NCBI RefSeq assembly: GCF_910592395.1
Contig: NC_088316.1
Coordinates: 1,488,001-1,552,000, forward strand
Source: Lineus longissimus
Lineage: Eukaryota > Nemertea > Pilidiophora > Heteronemertea > Lineidae
Length of the DNA stretch: 64,000 nucleotides
Reading direction: 5' to 3'
Under the pieces are notes generated by a model. It had not been told where the DNA came from. It ran no database searches and saw nothing but the letters and a program-made list of their open reading frames with translations. Every line of letters starts with the position of its first letter. The stretch's first letter is position 1. The translations under genes and the position numbers were made by a program. Shown here piece after piece: positions 11,604 through 23,822 of this stretch.

Positions 11604-12763
11604 TGGCGATGTCTTACAACGTCATAAATGGTTACATAATATATTTATTTTTTATCAAGTAGGCTACCTGTAGGCTTAGGATTCCCAAAGTTTCATTAGC
11701 CTTAACTTTTTCTTTGGCTCAGGGCTTTCCTGGCAGCACTTAATTGGCTCTTTAACAGCGTCTTGGCTCTTGGCTCTCAGATTAGGGCATCCCGCGGATA
11801 TTCCATTCTACAATCTTTACTCCAATAACCAGATTTACAACTTTTTAGATCACATACTACAGAGCACAAACTACACAGTTTAGGTTTTAATGGGCCTGCT
11901 CATGGTAAAGTAGAATCACAGAAACTATCCTCAAATGAGCCATTGAATGTGACATGTAACAAGCAACACTAATTTACAAAGGATGTGAAAGAGTTCACAG
12001 TTTGATGGAATGCCACACAACTATCAGGTAATCGCCCTCTGAACTGGTGACAATCGGACTGGCCTGAAATTCTCATTATCGTCCACTCCTCAGTAAAATC
12101 CAACTAAAATGGGGTCATTGTATACAGTGGTACTGTATTACCCCGATGAGAAGCAAGTACGTCCCCCACTCTCAGCTAAGATATTTGTACGTGGACCGGT
12201 TTGACTACAGGCTGAAGTTGACGATGTACTCCTGACGGAGCCATTGGGTTCTTCGCCCGCTCATTGACCAAGGTATGGTGACCTGGAGATAGTGACCGGG
12301 TTAGCACTAGCTGGTCGAAGGACATATTCTAAGGCGTCCATTCGCATCTTCTCATCTTTCAGGTACAACCTATTCACGTGGACCAAGTCTTACCCAGAAC
12401 CTCCCCTTACGTAGCGTGGGGTACCAACCCACCGCAGATTCAAGAGATGTGTGCGTGGTAACCAGATATCCTACACCACCCCCAGATCTTAGAACTGGTT
12501 GTGATGCTGCCCATTCGCAATAGGTTTAACCGCCGTCATGCCCCTTTGATTTTGCCATTCAACGCCACCATCGGGACACAGGCCTCAAATTGAGGGATGG
12601 GCGACAATGATTATTTCAGACCGATCAGAATGTCACAAGCCCAGAGCGAAATCACCAGACAGTTATATGGAGTTACACCAAAAGGCTGACCCCCTCACTT
12701 CATTTGTAAATAGGTGTTGGATATTTTTGTCACATTTAATGGACCCAGTCCAACAATCTCTGG
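11604..12763. repeat. 1.16-kb duplicated block, copy A
   Basis: This block is repeated in the same orientation at 13191-14349 with only scattered substitutions, including GGCTTAGGATTCCCAAAG, GGCATCCCGCGGATATTCC and CCAGTCCAACAATCTCTGG, where both copies end. The reverse strand contains fragments such as a WLRQEYIVNFS-like stretch and VGDVLASH, faintly like the end of a BEL/Pao integrase (WRQEYL, VGDVV), broken by stops. A decayed retroelement is possible but unproven. Confidence 0.75.
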
Positions 12764-13190
12764 AGGGACCTTCAGTGCGGCAAATCGAATAGGTTTTTAA
12801 AAGTGAAAACAAAAAGGTCACTACACAGTAACTAAAGAATACCAGGTGTGGATATTGGGACACCCTAAACCTAGAGCCAAGAGCCGCGATAACCGTCGGT
12901 TTTTTTATAGTACAGATAAGCAGAGTACCGCTATCTCATTACTTGAATTGGCAGATTTCAATCAAGAATTTACAAATTTGAGCAATATCATGCCTTTTTA
13001 AAACAATTTTGATTGAACTATTTGCGCAAGGCTACATGATACGGCAGGAATGACAAACAAGTGCGATTGTACACAGTGTATGAAGTGCAGACTCATGTAC
13101 ACTGTACTTGCCCTATTGTATTGACAGCATAACAAGAGTACAATAAAAAATCCTGGCATGGTAGACTGTGAACCATATAGCTATCAAGGT

Positions 13191-14349
13191 GGTGATTTCT
13201 TACAATATCATAAATGATTACATAATAAATTAATTTTTTATCCAGTAGGGTACCTGTAGGCTTAGGATTCCCAAAGTTTCATTAGCCTAAACTTTTTCTT
13301 TGGCTCGGGGCTTTCCTGGCAGCACTTAATTGGCTCTTTAATAGCGTCTTGGCTCTTGGCTCTCAGATTAGGGCATCCCGCGGATATTCCATTCTACAAT
13401 CTTTACTACAATAACCAGATTTTCAACTTTTTAGATCACATACTACAGAGCACAAACTACACAGTTTAGGTTTTAATGGGCCTGCTCATGGTAAAGTAGA
13501 ATCACAGAAACTATCCTCAAATGAGCCATTGAATGTGACATGTAACAAGCAACACTAATTTACAAAGGATGTGAAAGAGTTCACCGTTTGATGGAATGCC
13601 ACATAACTATCGGGTAATCGCCCTCTGAACTGGTGACAATCGGACTGGCCTGAAATTCTCATTATCGTCCACTCCTCAGTAAAATCCAACTAAAATGGGG
13701 TCATTGTATACAGTGGTACTGTATTACCCCGATGAGAAGCAAGTACGTCCCCCACTCTCAGCTAAGATATTTGTACGTGGACCGGTTTGACTACGGGCTG
13801 AAGTTGACGATGTACTCCTGATGGAGCCATTGGGTTCTTCGCCCGCTCATTGACCAAGGTGTGGTGACCTGGAGACAGTGACCGGGTTAGCACTAGCTGG
13901 TCGAAGGACATATTCTAAGGCGACCATTCGCATCTTCTCATCTTTCAGGTACAACCTATTCACGTGGACCAAGTCTTACCCAGAACCTCCCCTTACGTAG
14001 CGTGGGGTACCAACCCACCGCAGATTCAAGAGATGTGTGCGTGGTAACCAGATATCCTACACCACCCCCAGATCTCAGAACTGGTTGTGATGCTGCCCAT
14101 TCGCAATAGGTTTAACCGCCGTCATGCCCCTTTGATTTTGCCATTCAACGCCACCATCGGGACACAGGCCTCAAATTGAGGGATGGGCGACAATGATTAT
14201 TTCAGACCGATCAGAATGTCACAAGCCCAGAGCGAAATCACCAGACAGTTATATGGAGTTACACCAAAAGGCTGACCCCCTCACTTCATTTGTAAATAGG
14301 TGTTGGATATTTTTGTCACATTTAATGGACCCAGTCCAACAATCTCTGG
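13191..14349. repeat. 1.16-kb duplicated block, copy B
   Basis: Direct repeat of copy A at 11604-12763, separated from it by about 430 bp of unrelated AT-rich sequence. Both copies end at the same base (TCTCTGG), which marks a true repeat boundary. Fragments of the same family flank the pair: about 11452-11606 (CAAATGAGCCATTGAATG) and about 14370-14455 (CACATACTACAGAGCACAAAC). Confidence 0.75.
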
Positions 14350-14484
14350 CTTAAGTTACTGTGGCAAACAAAATAACACTTGTTCCATTGTACAATCCTT
14401 ACTCCAATCTTTTCAAATCACATACTACAGAGCACAAACTACAGTTATAGGCCTAAAGCAGGCCCAGGGGCTTTAGTCCTAACT

Positions 14485-17281
14485 TGAAAAAAGGTCCTTC
14501 TCAGCTGAAAAATTGAATGTCCAAATATTGTTTGTGCTGTCTTTCAGAATATTCTTCATGCTCAGGATGTTGTGTCCAAACTTTACCATCCGAGGACCTA
14601 CTGGTGAACCAAAGCTGAAATAATGATAACAACTGATTAAGAGTGGAAGAAAATGAGGGTTACCCATTCAATTGTAAGGTGTCCGTCAATCATGATGTTT
14701 ACAAGATGTTGTACCGAAAGATATCAGTCATATCGAATACTCAAATTACTTTCGTGGCATTATCACGGGAGACTGGTTGTGACTTTGTCCTTGAATTTTT
14801 CATGGCAGGAAATTAGAATCATGTACCACAGACTATCCTTCCGTGCAACCATGTCATCATTAGGATGATAGTTGCAGTCACAGAAGGGTATCCTGAGCTT
14901 GCCTAGGCCTCAGCCAGATCAGCCATATTTAGACCTATACCGCAAAACACAAGTTCTGCTATAAACAATCAACAAACCGTTGTAGTCAAAGATGCCTGGA
15001 CATCACAGGGCAATCTTGCATCAACATTGTAGATTCCCTCATCTTTGTCTTCAGTAAGATATTGCTGCAGTCCACTGATCCCAGCTGAGAGCATTGGTAG
15101 TGGTGTTGGAGGGCCAACCCTCCCCATCTGGATTGGTCTTAGCTTGTTAACCAGGAGGACGATTGTGCGGTATCAGTCTTGATCACCTGTGCTATTTTCC
15201 AGTCTAGTTCATGAGGTGTTGGCTGCTGGAAAGACCAATAGTATTCATTTAATTTAGAGTTTTGAATGACCAATCCTCGATTTCCGTTTCTCTGAAATTT
15301 TGAAAGGTCATCCTCTCCTCCCTTGGTTTTTTTATTTCTGAAGATAAAATCAAAACTCAGCCACCTTGTAAATTTGGGACAATTCCAATTCCAATTTAAT
15401 ACCGCAAGGGAGTCTTGGCCATAGCCAAATTCCTTTTAATCTTCTACAAACACTGTGTAACTTGGCACAACCTACATTTTACCACAAGGACTTCTTGACT
15501 GCATCCAAAATTATGGTCTTATGGTCTGGTGTCATAACTTTCAACGGCAGTCTTTCCAAAAAAGTAACCTCAGCGTTTCTATTCATAAAGCTGGGTGGAG
15601 TTAAACAAGATAGACAGTGACCTGCCACAGGTCTCATGCCAACTTTAAAGGTTCAAATGATGGGCCTCTGGAGTTCAAGCAACTAATCCACAGAAGCTCT
15701 GGTACATATGTTGATGTGTCGTCTTCCCAACCTGCTGTCACTGTCTCACAAAGTGCAATGATTTGAAGCCCTAACTAGCACACATCACAGGCAAATGGAA
15801 TAATTTCAAAATGCATGCTTACAGCAGAGGGTACCTGTACTTGTCACTAAACCACCTGTCCTTTTACTGTGTGGTGCAGTCTCTCTTGGACAACCTCAGG
15901 GACAAAGTTCATATTTATTCAAACTGAAAACTCTAAATACATTTAAAAACTTACAGGAAAAGCCTTTAGTTTCCAATGGATCCATCTTCAGTCCTGCCAT
16001 TGGTGACGTTGGCAACATGATAGGGATTGTCAATAATCTTAGCTTGGTTCAGCCCCAGCTCTTGTTCACAGCAGGCATTCCAGGGGTGACAAGTGTCTCC
16101 GAGCATCCATGCAACGTGATGGTTTCTCCAGGCCCCCGTTACACCCAAGCCCAATGATCTTGAAACCATGCTGAAAAACAACACGAACCATTTAAATAAT
16201 CATAAATTTGTTGACAATTTTACATAAAAATTCGGTCACTTTGACATCTGGAAGCATCCATCCTATCATCGACTGGCTACTGATATCTCATCCTAGCAAC
16301 TGCTAGGTAATTGCCTAGCTGTGGTGGTTATCTCGTAGATATGTTCCCAGGCGGCACAACCCTAATTTCTGTCCCTGTTGATAATATTTCACTATCACAA
16401 GTCCAATTATCACTATATGAGCGGGTTTTCACTTCACCTGAGATCACAAGCAAGCACTTTTTAAACTGCAGAATTACAGCAGAATGAATGTCACTAAACA
16501 AAGAGACAGGTAACTTCACGGCACACAGGCCTCCACCTCCTTTGATGGACAGTTTGCCTGCATACTTGAGCCACGCCAAACCAAAGTGCTCCATCTACCT
16601 GATCAAGTAGGTTGCTGAATCTCCCTTGGACAGCCTTCGTGGGAACCATGCCCTCTGATCTTGCTATTAGGCTGAAAAGAAACATCAAGATTTATCATAA
16701 TTAATGCAGGCTATTACTGCATGCAAGAGTCTTTGATATCTCGCTAAGCGTACATCCTTTGATCGACTGCTTTCCAATCTCCTCCGTTTGAACATCATCC
16801 TCATTGTCTTGCCATGGGAGAGGGTTTGAGCCCTGTTGGTATCCTTTTCTGATATGGCCAGTGGTTAGCCACTAGCTTGATAAATTAAGTGGGTACAGAT
16901 TGCCTCCTCGCCACGCACTTGGCATGTAAGAAAAGAATATAGCAAGTAAGGAGCATCTCATATAGCAAGTCTGGCTGGCCCATTCTTTATGGGTAACACA
17001 ATTAACTTTTTCTAAAGTTGTTTATTACATCATCAAATATCATGCAGATTCCACACCAACCTTGTATCCCAAGACGGATTCTTCTCGCAACAACATTTCC
17101 AGTTCAAATGGTATTGTGGTCAGCAAAACCTAGCCAATGTCGCAGCAAAGAACTGTGGTCCTTGGTAAATTTTGTTAACGGGCCATGGCTTGTCAGTAGA
17201 ATGACGATGCCATACCAAATCTGAATGCCTTCATCTCCTTCCTTGTTAATGTGGGTCATCAGGTGGAGGGGCTGAAAAAGA
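14485..17281 (-). pseudogene. Scattered exon-like remnants on the minus strand, not recognised
   Basis: Several short open stretches on the minus strand follow good acceptors: about 14617 to 14479 (SPVGPRMVKFGHNILSM), about 16169 to 15966 (HHVAWMLGDTCHPWNACC), about 16672 to 16600 (ARSEGMVPTKAVQGRFSN) and about 17270 to 17100 (HINKEGDEGIQIWYGIV). They read like protein, but frames do not join, donors are mostly missing and no family was recognised. They may be a decayed gene or domesticated transposon pieces. Confidence 0.2.
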
Positions 17282-17810
17282 TAATGGTTCTCACTTAACT
17301 TTTGATTCTGAATGGTAAATTCTCCACGGCACTCGCGGCAAAGTTATGGGCCAGGCTGCCTTATTCTAATTATACAGCCCCAGTTCTTAGGCTCCGGATC
17401 CAGGTGTGCATTGCCAGGAGCTCCGCAATCACTCTGGCAGGGTTGCTATGCCTAAAATAAGCTGAGGCAAATTTGTCTTGGGCAAGGGACAAATTGCTGT
17501 TGAGAGGCCTCTACCTTCACAGCACTTTTTTCAAGAAATGCTTTGGAGGCAAAATCCTGAATTTTGAGGCCCGAAAACTAACAGTGAGTAGAAACATTGG
17601 CTTTCCACATCAAGTTCTTCTGCCAAAGATTAAGCTTTATAAAATCAGAAGAGTCATTTAACACCAACAGCTTTGAAGTAAAGAATTTCAAGATTGAGGT
17701 CCAAGGCCAAGTTTTATGTTTCAAAGGACACATATCGAACTCTGTGAATTAAGACAAAATTAAGAAGCAGTCATCCCTCCAGTCCACATACCAGAGTTTC
17801 TGGTTGTTTA

Positions 17811-17925
17811 TGATCACAATGACAAGGATATTGTGGGTTCAACTCCCACATAATCTGTGCCACCTCATCTCGTTGTCCTTGAGCAAGGCACCTAATACTT
17901 CATTGTGTCGCCCAAAGATTGAGGA
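17811..17925 (+). mobile_element. SINE fragment (tRNA-derived type)
   Basis: GTGGGTTCAACTCCCAC at about 17846-17862 has the form of a tRNA T-arm and Pol III B box. It is followed by GTCCTTGAGCAAGGCAC at about 17876-17892, a segment shared by many animal tRNA-derived SINEs just after the tRNA head. The A box and tail are not recognisable, so this is a truncated copy. Confidence 0.55.
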
Positions 17926-18316
17926 CACTCAAAAATCTCTGTCAATGTAAACCTATGTCAACTCATCCTGATATTTTGATGAGGAGACCCTAGGCTTCCA
18001 CTGATCAGCACATCTGGGAAATTTTTAACTATGGAAGCACAAAAAGGGCCTTGTCCAATCCCAGTTTGATTATGAATCACTGTATGAAATATCAGGTGGG
18101 CCAAATTTGGTATTTATTGTAAATTGTCAGTCAGGTACTCATCTGGAAATACTGTTTTTTTCAGTTGAGTGATCCCTTCTTGGCTTTGTTGCTCTCCAGG
18201 CTGGGAACCACCTTCCTCTAAGTAAAGCTTCCTCCGCAACTGTGCTTTCAGGCAACAATGGGCATCACCAATAAACTTGATCGTTTCATTGCTATAATCA
18301 AGAAGATGGAAGAATA

Positions 18317-18364
18317 TTTACAATGTTGTTTAATACATCCACAATGTTGTTTAATACATCCAAG
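18317..18364 (+). repeat. Two-copy 21-bp tandem repeat
   Basis: CAATGTTGTTTAATACATCC is immediately repeated. It is a short local duplication with no other visible meaning. Confidence 0.8.
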
Positions 18365-18899
18365 ACCTTTTCAACTTTTCCTTCGACCAAGCTCATTGCT
18401 GAAGACTAGAGTGTCAGACATTTTTAAGAATAGCACAATACTCAACATCTTCATCTTGATCTTGGGTAGGTGGACATTGGGGACTTAGCCCTAAATCTTG
18501 TGAAAGTAAAAATCTTGCAAGGGGGATCTGAGCATGAGGTCCCCCAGAAACATATGGGCCACATATTTTTTCCTGACATCTGGATTCCAATAAATACACT
18601 AGGCTGTAAAACCTTTGCCTATGCTGCTGCTGTTCGCGAAAATATTAAATATCAGCCATTTTTTTCACAGGAACTTGAGGAAGCGCAAGTTTTACAACGA
18701 CAATTGACATCACCCTTGTCGAAAGAGTAATTCTTCTAAATAGCTTTTAAAAGTGCGACCTCGAAAGAATTGTCTTCCTCTAAATAATAAGAAATATAGG
18801 CTTCCAAGTCTATTTCCACATGGATGGGCAGTATTTTAATGTGGATGGAGGGATAAGCTACAGAGCATCACAATGCACTGAACTGAATGGTGAATGCAC

Positions 18900-18948
18900 T
18901 GAATGATGCACACATGATGCACACATGATGCACACATGATGCACAGAC
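18900..18948 (+). repeat. Minisatellite, ATGATGCACAC unit
   Basis: Four tandem 11-bp units of ATGATGCACAC, preceded by GAATGCACTGAATG, which looks like a degenerate earlier unit. Confidence 0.8.
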
Positions 18949-19264
18949 GTTCATGTTTTTTTAAGAGTTTTCAGCTGCGAATTTCAAATGCCACACCTAC
19001 ATTCTCGCCTCAAAATCGACGAAAAACAGAATAGAAATACGAATGTTAACTGCTTACCAATGGTTATTCTGTGTGTTAATTCCTGAACAGTTTACTTATC
19101 CAATTCGATCTACGATTTCCAGGAGGCGAGATGCCATTTAAGACGGCCACGAGAAAAACGAAACGTGTCACGGGATAAGCTCGCGAAAAACCGTTGTAAA
19201 CGGCAGATTTCAACCTGAAAATTAAAAGGAACGACTTACAATGACGAACAACAAGTTATATTTA

Positions 19265-19582
19265 CTAGTTATCAAGTTTGGAGCTGTCAAACCAGGCTGA
19301 TTTATGATCGAAAACGACCATGAAATCATCATCACTGTTGCGCGAAACAATGTATTCATCTACATCAAGAACTTGCCGTCGTTCGAAGTTACCGTTTTCA
19401 AAAATCCCTTGTATATGATATCGTACGAATACTTTTTCACAGTATTTGTTCCTATAGATGTAGAAATTCACAAAGAACCTCAAAATAAGTATTATTGGTG
19501 CTAATTCACAAGGATGATGAAGGATTTGGTCGGTGTTTCGCGGCCGATTTTTGCTCTGAGCATGTGACGCGAACTGGCGCAT
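19265..19582 (-). CDS. Hypothetical small ORF (105 codons), not recognised
   Basis: An ATG-initiated frame on the minus strand ends with TAG. It encodes a mildly basic start, a hydrophobic stretch (APIILILRFFVNFYIY, about residues 28-43) that could be a membrane segment, and an acidic, polar C-terminal half (DVDEYIVSRNSDDDF). The upstream 100 bases are locally rich in CpG (GCGCATTGCGC, GCGGCC), like a promoter. No homologous family was recognised and no introns are evident; chance cannot be excluded at this length. Confidence 0.25.
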   Translation of the reverse strand: MRQFASHAQSKNRPRNTDQILHHPCELAPIILILRFFVNFYIYRNKYCEKVFVRYHIQGIFENGNFERRQVLDVDEYIVSRNSDDDFMVVFDHKSAWFDSSKLDN

Positions 19583-20113
19583 TGCGCATTTCGAGAAAAA
19601 AACATCACGCTAACTTCTCCGACGGAAAAAATAGGGAACAAGTTGACTAAAATGAAAATGAATGGGCCTGTTATGGACACGAGATCATAAACAAGAATTC
19701 GGACATAAAACTTCTGTTATTTACCCCTTGGTTATTTACCCGACAAAAACTGTCTTTGAGGACCAAAAATAACCACGAAATGTCAAAAGTTTCCGAAATG
19801 TATATCGTCTGCGTCCACGGCGTGCAGGAGTGCGGGCGTCACGTGATAGCAAAGACGCGATGTCGTTGGTTGGAAACAACCAAATATGGTCCTCAAATTT
19901 GGCGGGGTATTGGGTCCACAAATCAACCCTCAAAATGGCGTTTTTTGGCTTTACAAACCACGTATGGGTCCTGAAACTGACTATGAATTAAGGATGAAAA
20001 TATCTCTGGCAAAAAACGCTGCAATGACCCTATTTTTTTTGTTTGTGAGAGTTCATTCATCCCTACCCCCTCCCCCCAAACCTCATTGGGCGGGTCCATT
20101 TTCCCTTTCCGTT

Positions 20114-20203
20114 GCAGATGCGAAAGCTATAAAATGGGATAGGAGCCGTATCCGCTTTCCTTCGGCAGCAGATGGAAAAGCCATAAAATGGGATGGGAGC
20201 CGT
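20114..20203 (+). repeat. Two-copy 54-bp tandem repeat at the edge of the satellite
   Basis: GCAGATGCGAAAGCTATAAAATGGGATAGGAGCCGT-like sequence at 20114 recurs at 20168 with a few changes. It ends about 35 bases before the 118-bp satellite starts. Confidence 0.75.
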
Positions 20204-20236
20204 CACGGCGCCATTGTTTATAGCACATCCAGAAAT

Positions 20237-22026
20237 CACAGCCAGAACATTGGAGACAGCTATTGCCCTGTTTGTCCATTCCACAAGTGTCCTATCTTTT
20301 GAAGAGAACAAACCCATACACAGTACCACCCAGGTACCTCACAAGTAGAGCATCCCAACCAGAACATTGAAGACAGCTATTGCCCTATCTGTCCATTCCA
20401 CAAGTGTCCTATCTCTTAAAGAGAGAATGGACGATACACAATGGCACCCAGGTACCTCCCGAGTAGTGTGTCACAACCAGGACATTGGAGACAGCTATCG
20501 CCCTGTCTGACCATTCCACAAGTGTCCTATCTCTTGAAGAGAACAAGGACAATACGCAATGGCACCCAGGTACCTCACAAGTAGAGCATCACAACCAGAA
20601 CATTGGAGACAGCTATCGCCCTGTCTGACCATTCCACAAGTGTCCTATCTCTTGAAGAGAACAAGGACAATACGCAATGGTACCCAGGTACCTCACAAGT
20701 AGAGCATCACAACCAGAACATTGGAGACAGCTATCGCCCTGTCTGACCATTCCACAAGTGTCCTATCTCTTGAAGAGAACAAGGGCCATACACAGTACCA
20801 CCCAGGTACCTCCCAAGTAGAGCATCACAACCAGAACATTGGAGACAGATATTGCCCTATCTGACCATTCCACAAGTGTCCTTTATCTTAAAGAGAGCAA
20901 GGACAAAACACAATGGCACACAGGTACCTCACAAGTAGAGCATTACAACCAGAACATTGGAGACAGCTATCGCCCTATCTGACCATTCCACAAGTGTCCT
21001 TTATCTTAAAGAGAGCAAGGACAAAACACAATGGCACCCAGGTACCACCCAAGTAGAGAGTCACAACCAGAACATTGGAGACGGCTATCGCCCTATCTGA
21101 CCATTCCACAAGTGTCCTATCTCTTGAAGAGAACAAGGACAATACGCAATGGCACCCAGGTACCTCCCAAGCAGAGCATCACAACCAGAACATCGGAGAC
21201 AGCTATCGCCCTATCTGACCATTCCACAAGTGTCCTATCTCTTGAAGAGAACAAGGACAATATGCAATGGCACCCAGGTACCACCCAAGTAGAGAGTCAC
21301 AACCAGGACATTGGAGACGGCTATCGCCCTATCTGACCATTCCACAAGTGTCCTATCTCTTGAAGAGAACAAGGACAATATGCAATGGCACCCAGGTACC
21401 ACCCAAGTAGAGAGTCACAACCAGGACATTGGAGACGGCTATCGCCCTATCTGACCATTCCACAAGTGTCCTATCTCTTGAAGAGAACAAGGACAATATG
21501 CAATGGCACCCAGGTACCACCCAAGTAGAGAGTCACAACCAGAACATTGGAGACAGCTATCGCCCTGTCTGACCATTCCACAAGTGTCCTATCTCTTGAA
21601 GAGAACAAGGACAATACGCAATGGCACCCAGGTACCTCCCAAGCAGAGAGTCACAACCAGGACATTGGAGACGGCTATCGCCCTATCTGACCATTCCACA
21701 AGTGTCCTATCTCTTGAAGAGAACAAGGACAACATGAAGTAGCACCCAGGTACCTCCCAAGCAGAGAGTCACAACCAGAACATTGGAGACAGATATTGCC
21801 CTATCTGACCATTCCACAAGTGTCCTATCTCTTGAAGAGAACAAGGATAATATGCAATGGCACCCAGGTACCTCCCAAGCAGAGAGTCACAACCAGAACA
21901 TCGGAGACGGCTATTGCCCTATCTGACCATTCCACAAGTGTCCTATCTCTTGAAGAGAACAAGGACAATATGCAATGGCACCAAGGTACCTCCTAAGTAG
22001 TGTGTCACAATCAGAACATTGGAGAC
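20237..22026 (+). repeat. 118-bp satellite, forward array (about 15 copies)
   Basis: A 118-bp unit is repeated head to tail; for example ACCATTCCACAAG starts at 20510, 20628 and 20746. Landmarks of each unit are CACAAGTGTCCTATCTCTTG, AAGAGAACAAGGACAATA, CACCCAGGTACC, CACAACCAGAACATTGGAG and CAGCTATCGCCCTATCTG. Copies differ by a few bases each, and outer copies are more diverged than inner ones. Since 118 is not a multiple of three, the ORFs running through three units cycle all frames and are not genes. Confidence 0.95.
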
Positions 22027-23822
22027 GAGTGGAATGGACAGATAGGGCAATAGCTGTCTCCGATGTTCTGGTTGTGACTCTCTACTTGGGAGGTACCTGG
22101 GTGCCATTGCGTATTGTCCTTGTTCTCTTCAAGAGATAGGACACTCGTGGAATGGTCAGATAGGGCGATAGCCGTCTCCAATGTTCTGGTTGTGATGCTC
22201 TACTTGTGAGGTACCTGGGTGCCATTGCGTATTGTCCTTGTTCTCTTCAAGAGATAGGACACTTGTGGAATGGTCAGATAGGGCAATAGCCGTCTCCAAT
22301 GTTCTGGTTGTGGTGCTCTGCTTGGGAGGTACCTGGGTGCCATTGCATATTGTCCTTGTTCTCTTCAAGAGATAGGACACTTGTGGAATGGTCAGATGGG
22401 GCAATAGCTGTCTCCGATGTTCTGGTTGTGATGCTCTTCTCGGGAGGTACCTGGGTGCCATTGCGTATTGTCCTTGTTTTCTTTAAGAGATAGGACACTC
22501 GTGGAATGGTCAGATAGGGCAATAGCTGTCTCCGATGTTCTGGTTGTGATGCTCTACTTGTGAGGTACCTGGGTGCTACTGTGTATGGCCCTTGTTCTCT
22601 TCTGGAGATAGGACACTTGTGGAATGGACAGATAGGGCAATAGCCGTCTCCAATGTTCTGGTTGTGACTCTCTGCTTGTGAGGTACCTGGGTGCTACTTC
22701 ATATTGTCCTTGTTCTCTTCAAGAGATAGGACACGCGTGGAATGGTCAGATAGGGCAATAGCCGTCTCCAATGTTCTGGTTGTGACTCTCTGCTTGTGAG
22801 GTACCTGGGTGCTACTTCATATTGTCCTTGTTCTCTTCAAGAGATAGGACACTTTTGGAATGGTCAGATAGGGCGATAGCCGTCTCCAATGTTCTGGTTG
22901 TGACTCTCTGCTTGGGAGGTACCTGGGTGCCATTGCATATTGTCCTTGTTCTCTTCAAGAGATAGGACACTTGTGGAATGGTCAGATGGGGCAATAGCTG
23001 TCTCCGATGTTCTGGTTGTGATGCTCTTCTCGGGAGGTACCTGGGTGCCATTGCATATTGTCCTTGTTCTCTTCAAGAGATAGGACACTTGTGGAATGGT
23101 CAGATGGGGCAATAGCTGTCTCCGATGTTCTGGTTGTGATGCTCTTCTCGGGAGGTACCTGGGTGCCATTGCGTATTGTCCTTGTTCTCTTCAAGAGATA
23201 GGACACTCGTGGAATGGTCAGATAGGGCAATAGCCGTCTCCAATGTTCTGGTTGTGATGCTCTGCTTGGGAGGTACCTGGGTGCTACTGTGTATGGCCCT
23301 TGTTCTCTTCAAGAGATAGGACACTTGTGGAATGGTCAGATAGGGCAATAGCTGTCTCCTATGTTCTGGTTGTGACACACTACTTGGGGGAACATGGGTG
23401 CCATTACGTATTGTCCCTGCTCTCTTCAAGAGATAGGACACTCGTGGAATGGTCAGACAGGGCAACAGCTGTTGCCGGTGTTCTGGTTGTGACTCTCTGC
23501 TTGTGAGGTACGTGGATGCCATTATGTATTGTCTTTGTTCTCTTCAAGAGATAGGACACTTTTGGAATGGTCAGATGGGGCAATAGCTGTCTCCGATGTT
23601 CTCGTTGTGATGCTTTTCTTGGGAGGTACCTGGGTGCCTTGTCCTTGCTCTCTTTAAGAGATAGGACACTTGTGGAATGGTCAGATAGGGCAATAGCTGT
23701 CTCCGATGTTCTGGTTGTGACTCTCTGCTTGGGAGGTACCTGGGTGCCATTGCGTATTGTCCTTGTTCTCTTCAAGAGGTAAGACACGTGTGGAATGGTC
23801 AGACAGAGCAATAGCCATCGCA
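22027..23822 (-). repeat. 118-bp satellite, reverse array (about 15 copies)
   Basis: The same 118-bp unit continues in the opposite orientation, starting within the unit and ending near 23822 (AGAGCAATAGCCATCGC). The two arrays are of nearly equal length (about 1.79 kb each) and both end outward at about the same point of the unit. GGAGAC at 22021-22026 pairs with GTCTCC at 22056-22061, leaving a 29-nt loop at the centre. The pair can form a very long hairpin or cruciform. Confidence 0.95.

Noticed and set aside
20237-23822. CRISPR-like array
   Set aside because: Units repeat over their full 118 bp with no unique spacers, and the context is an animal nuclear genome.
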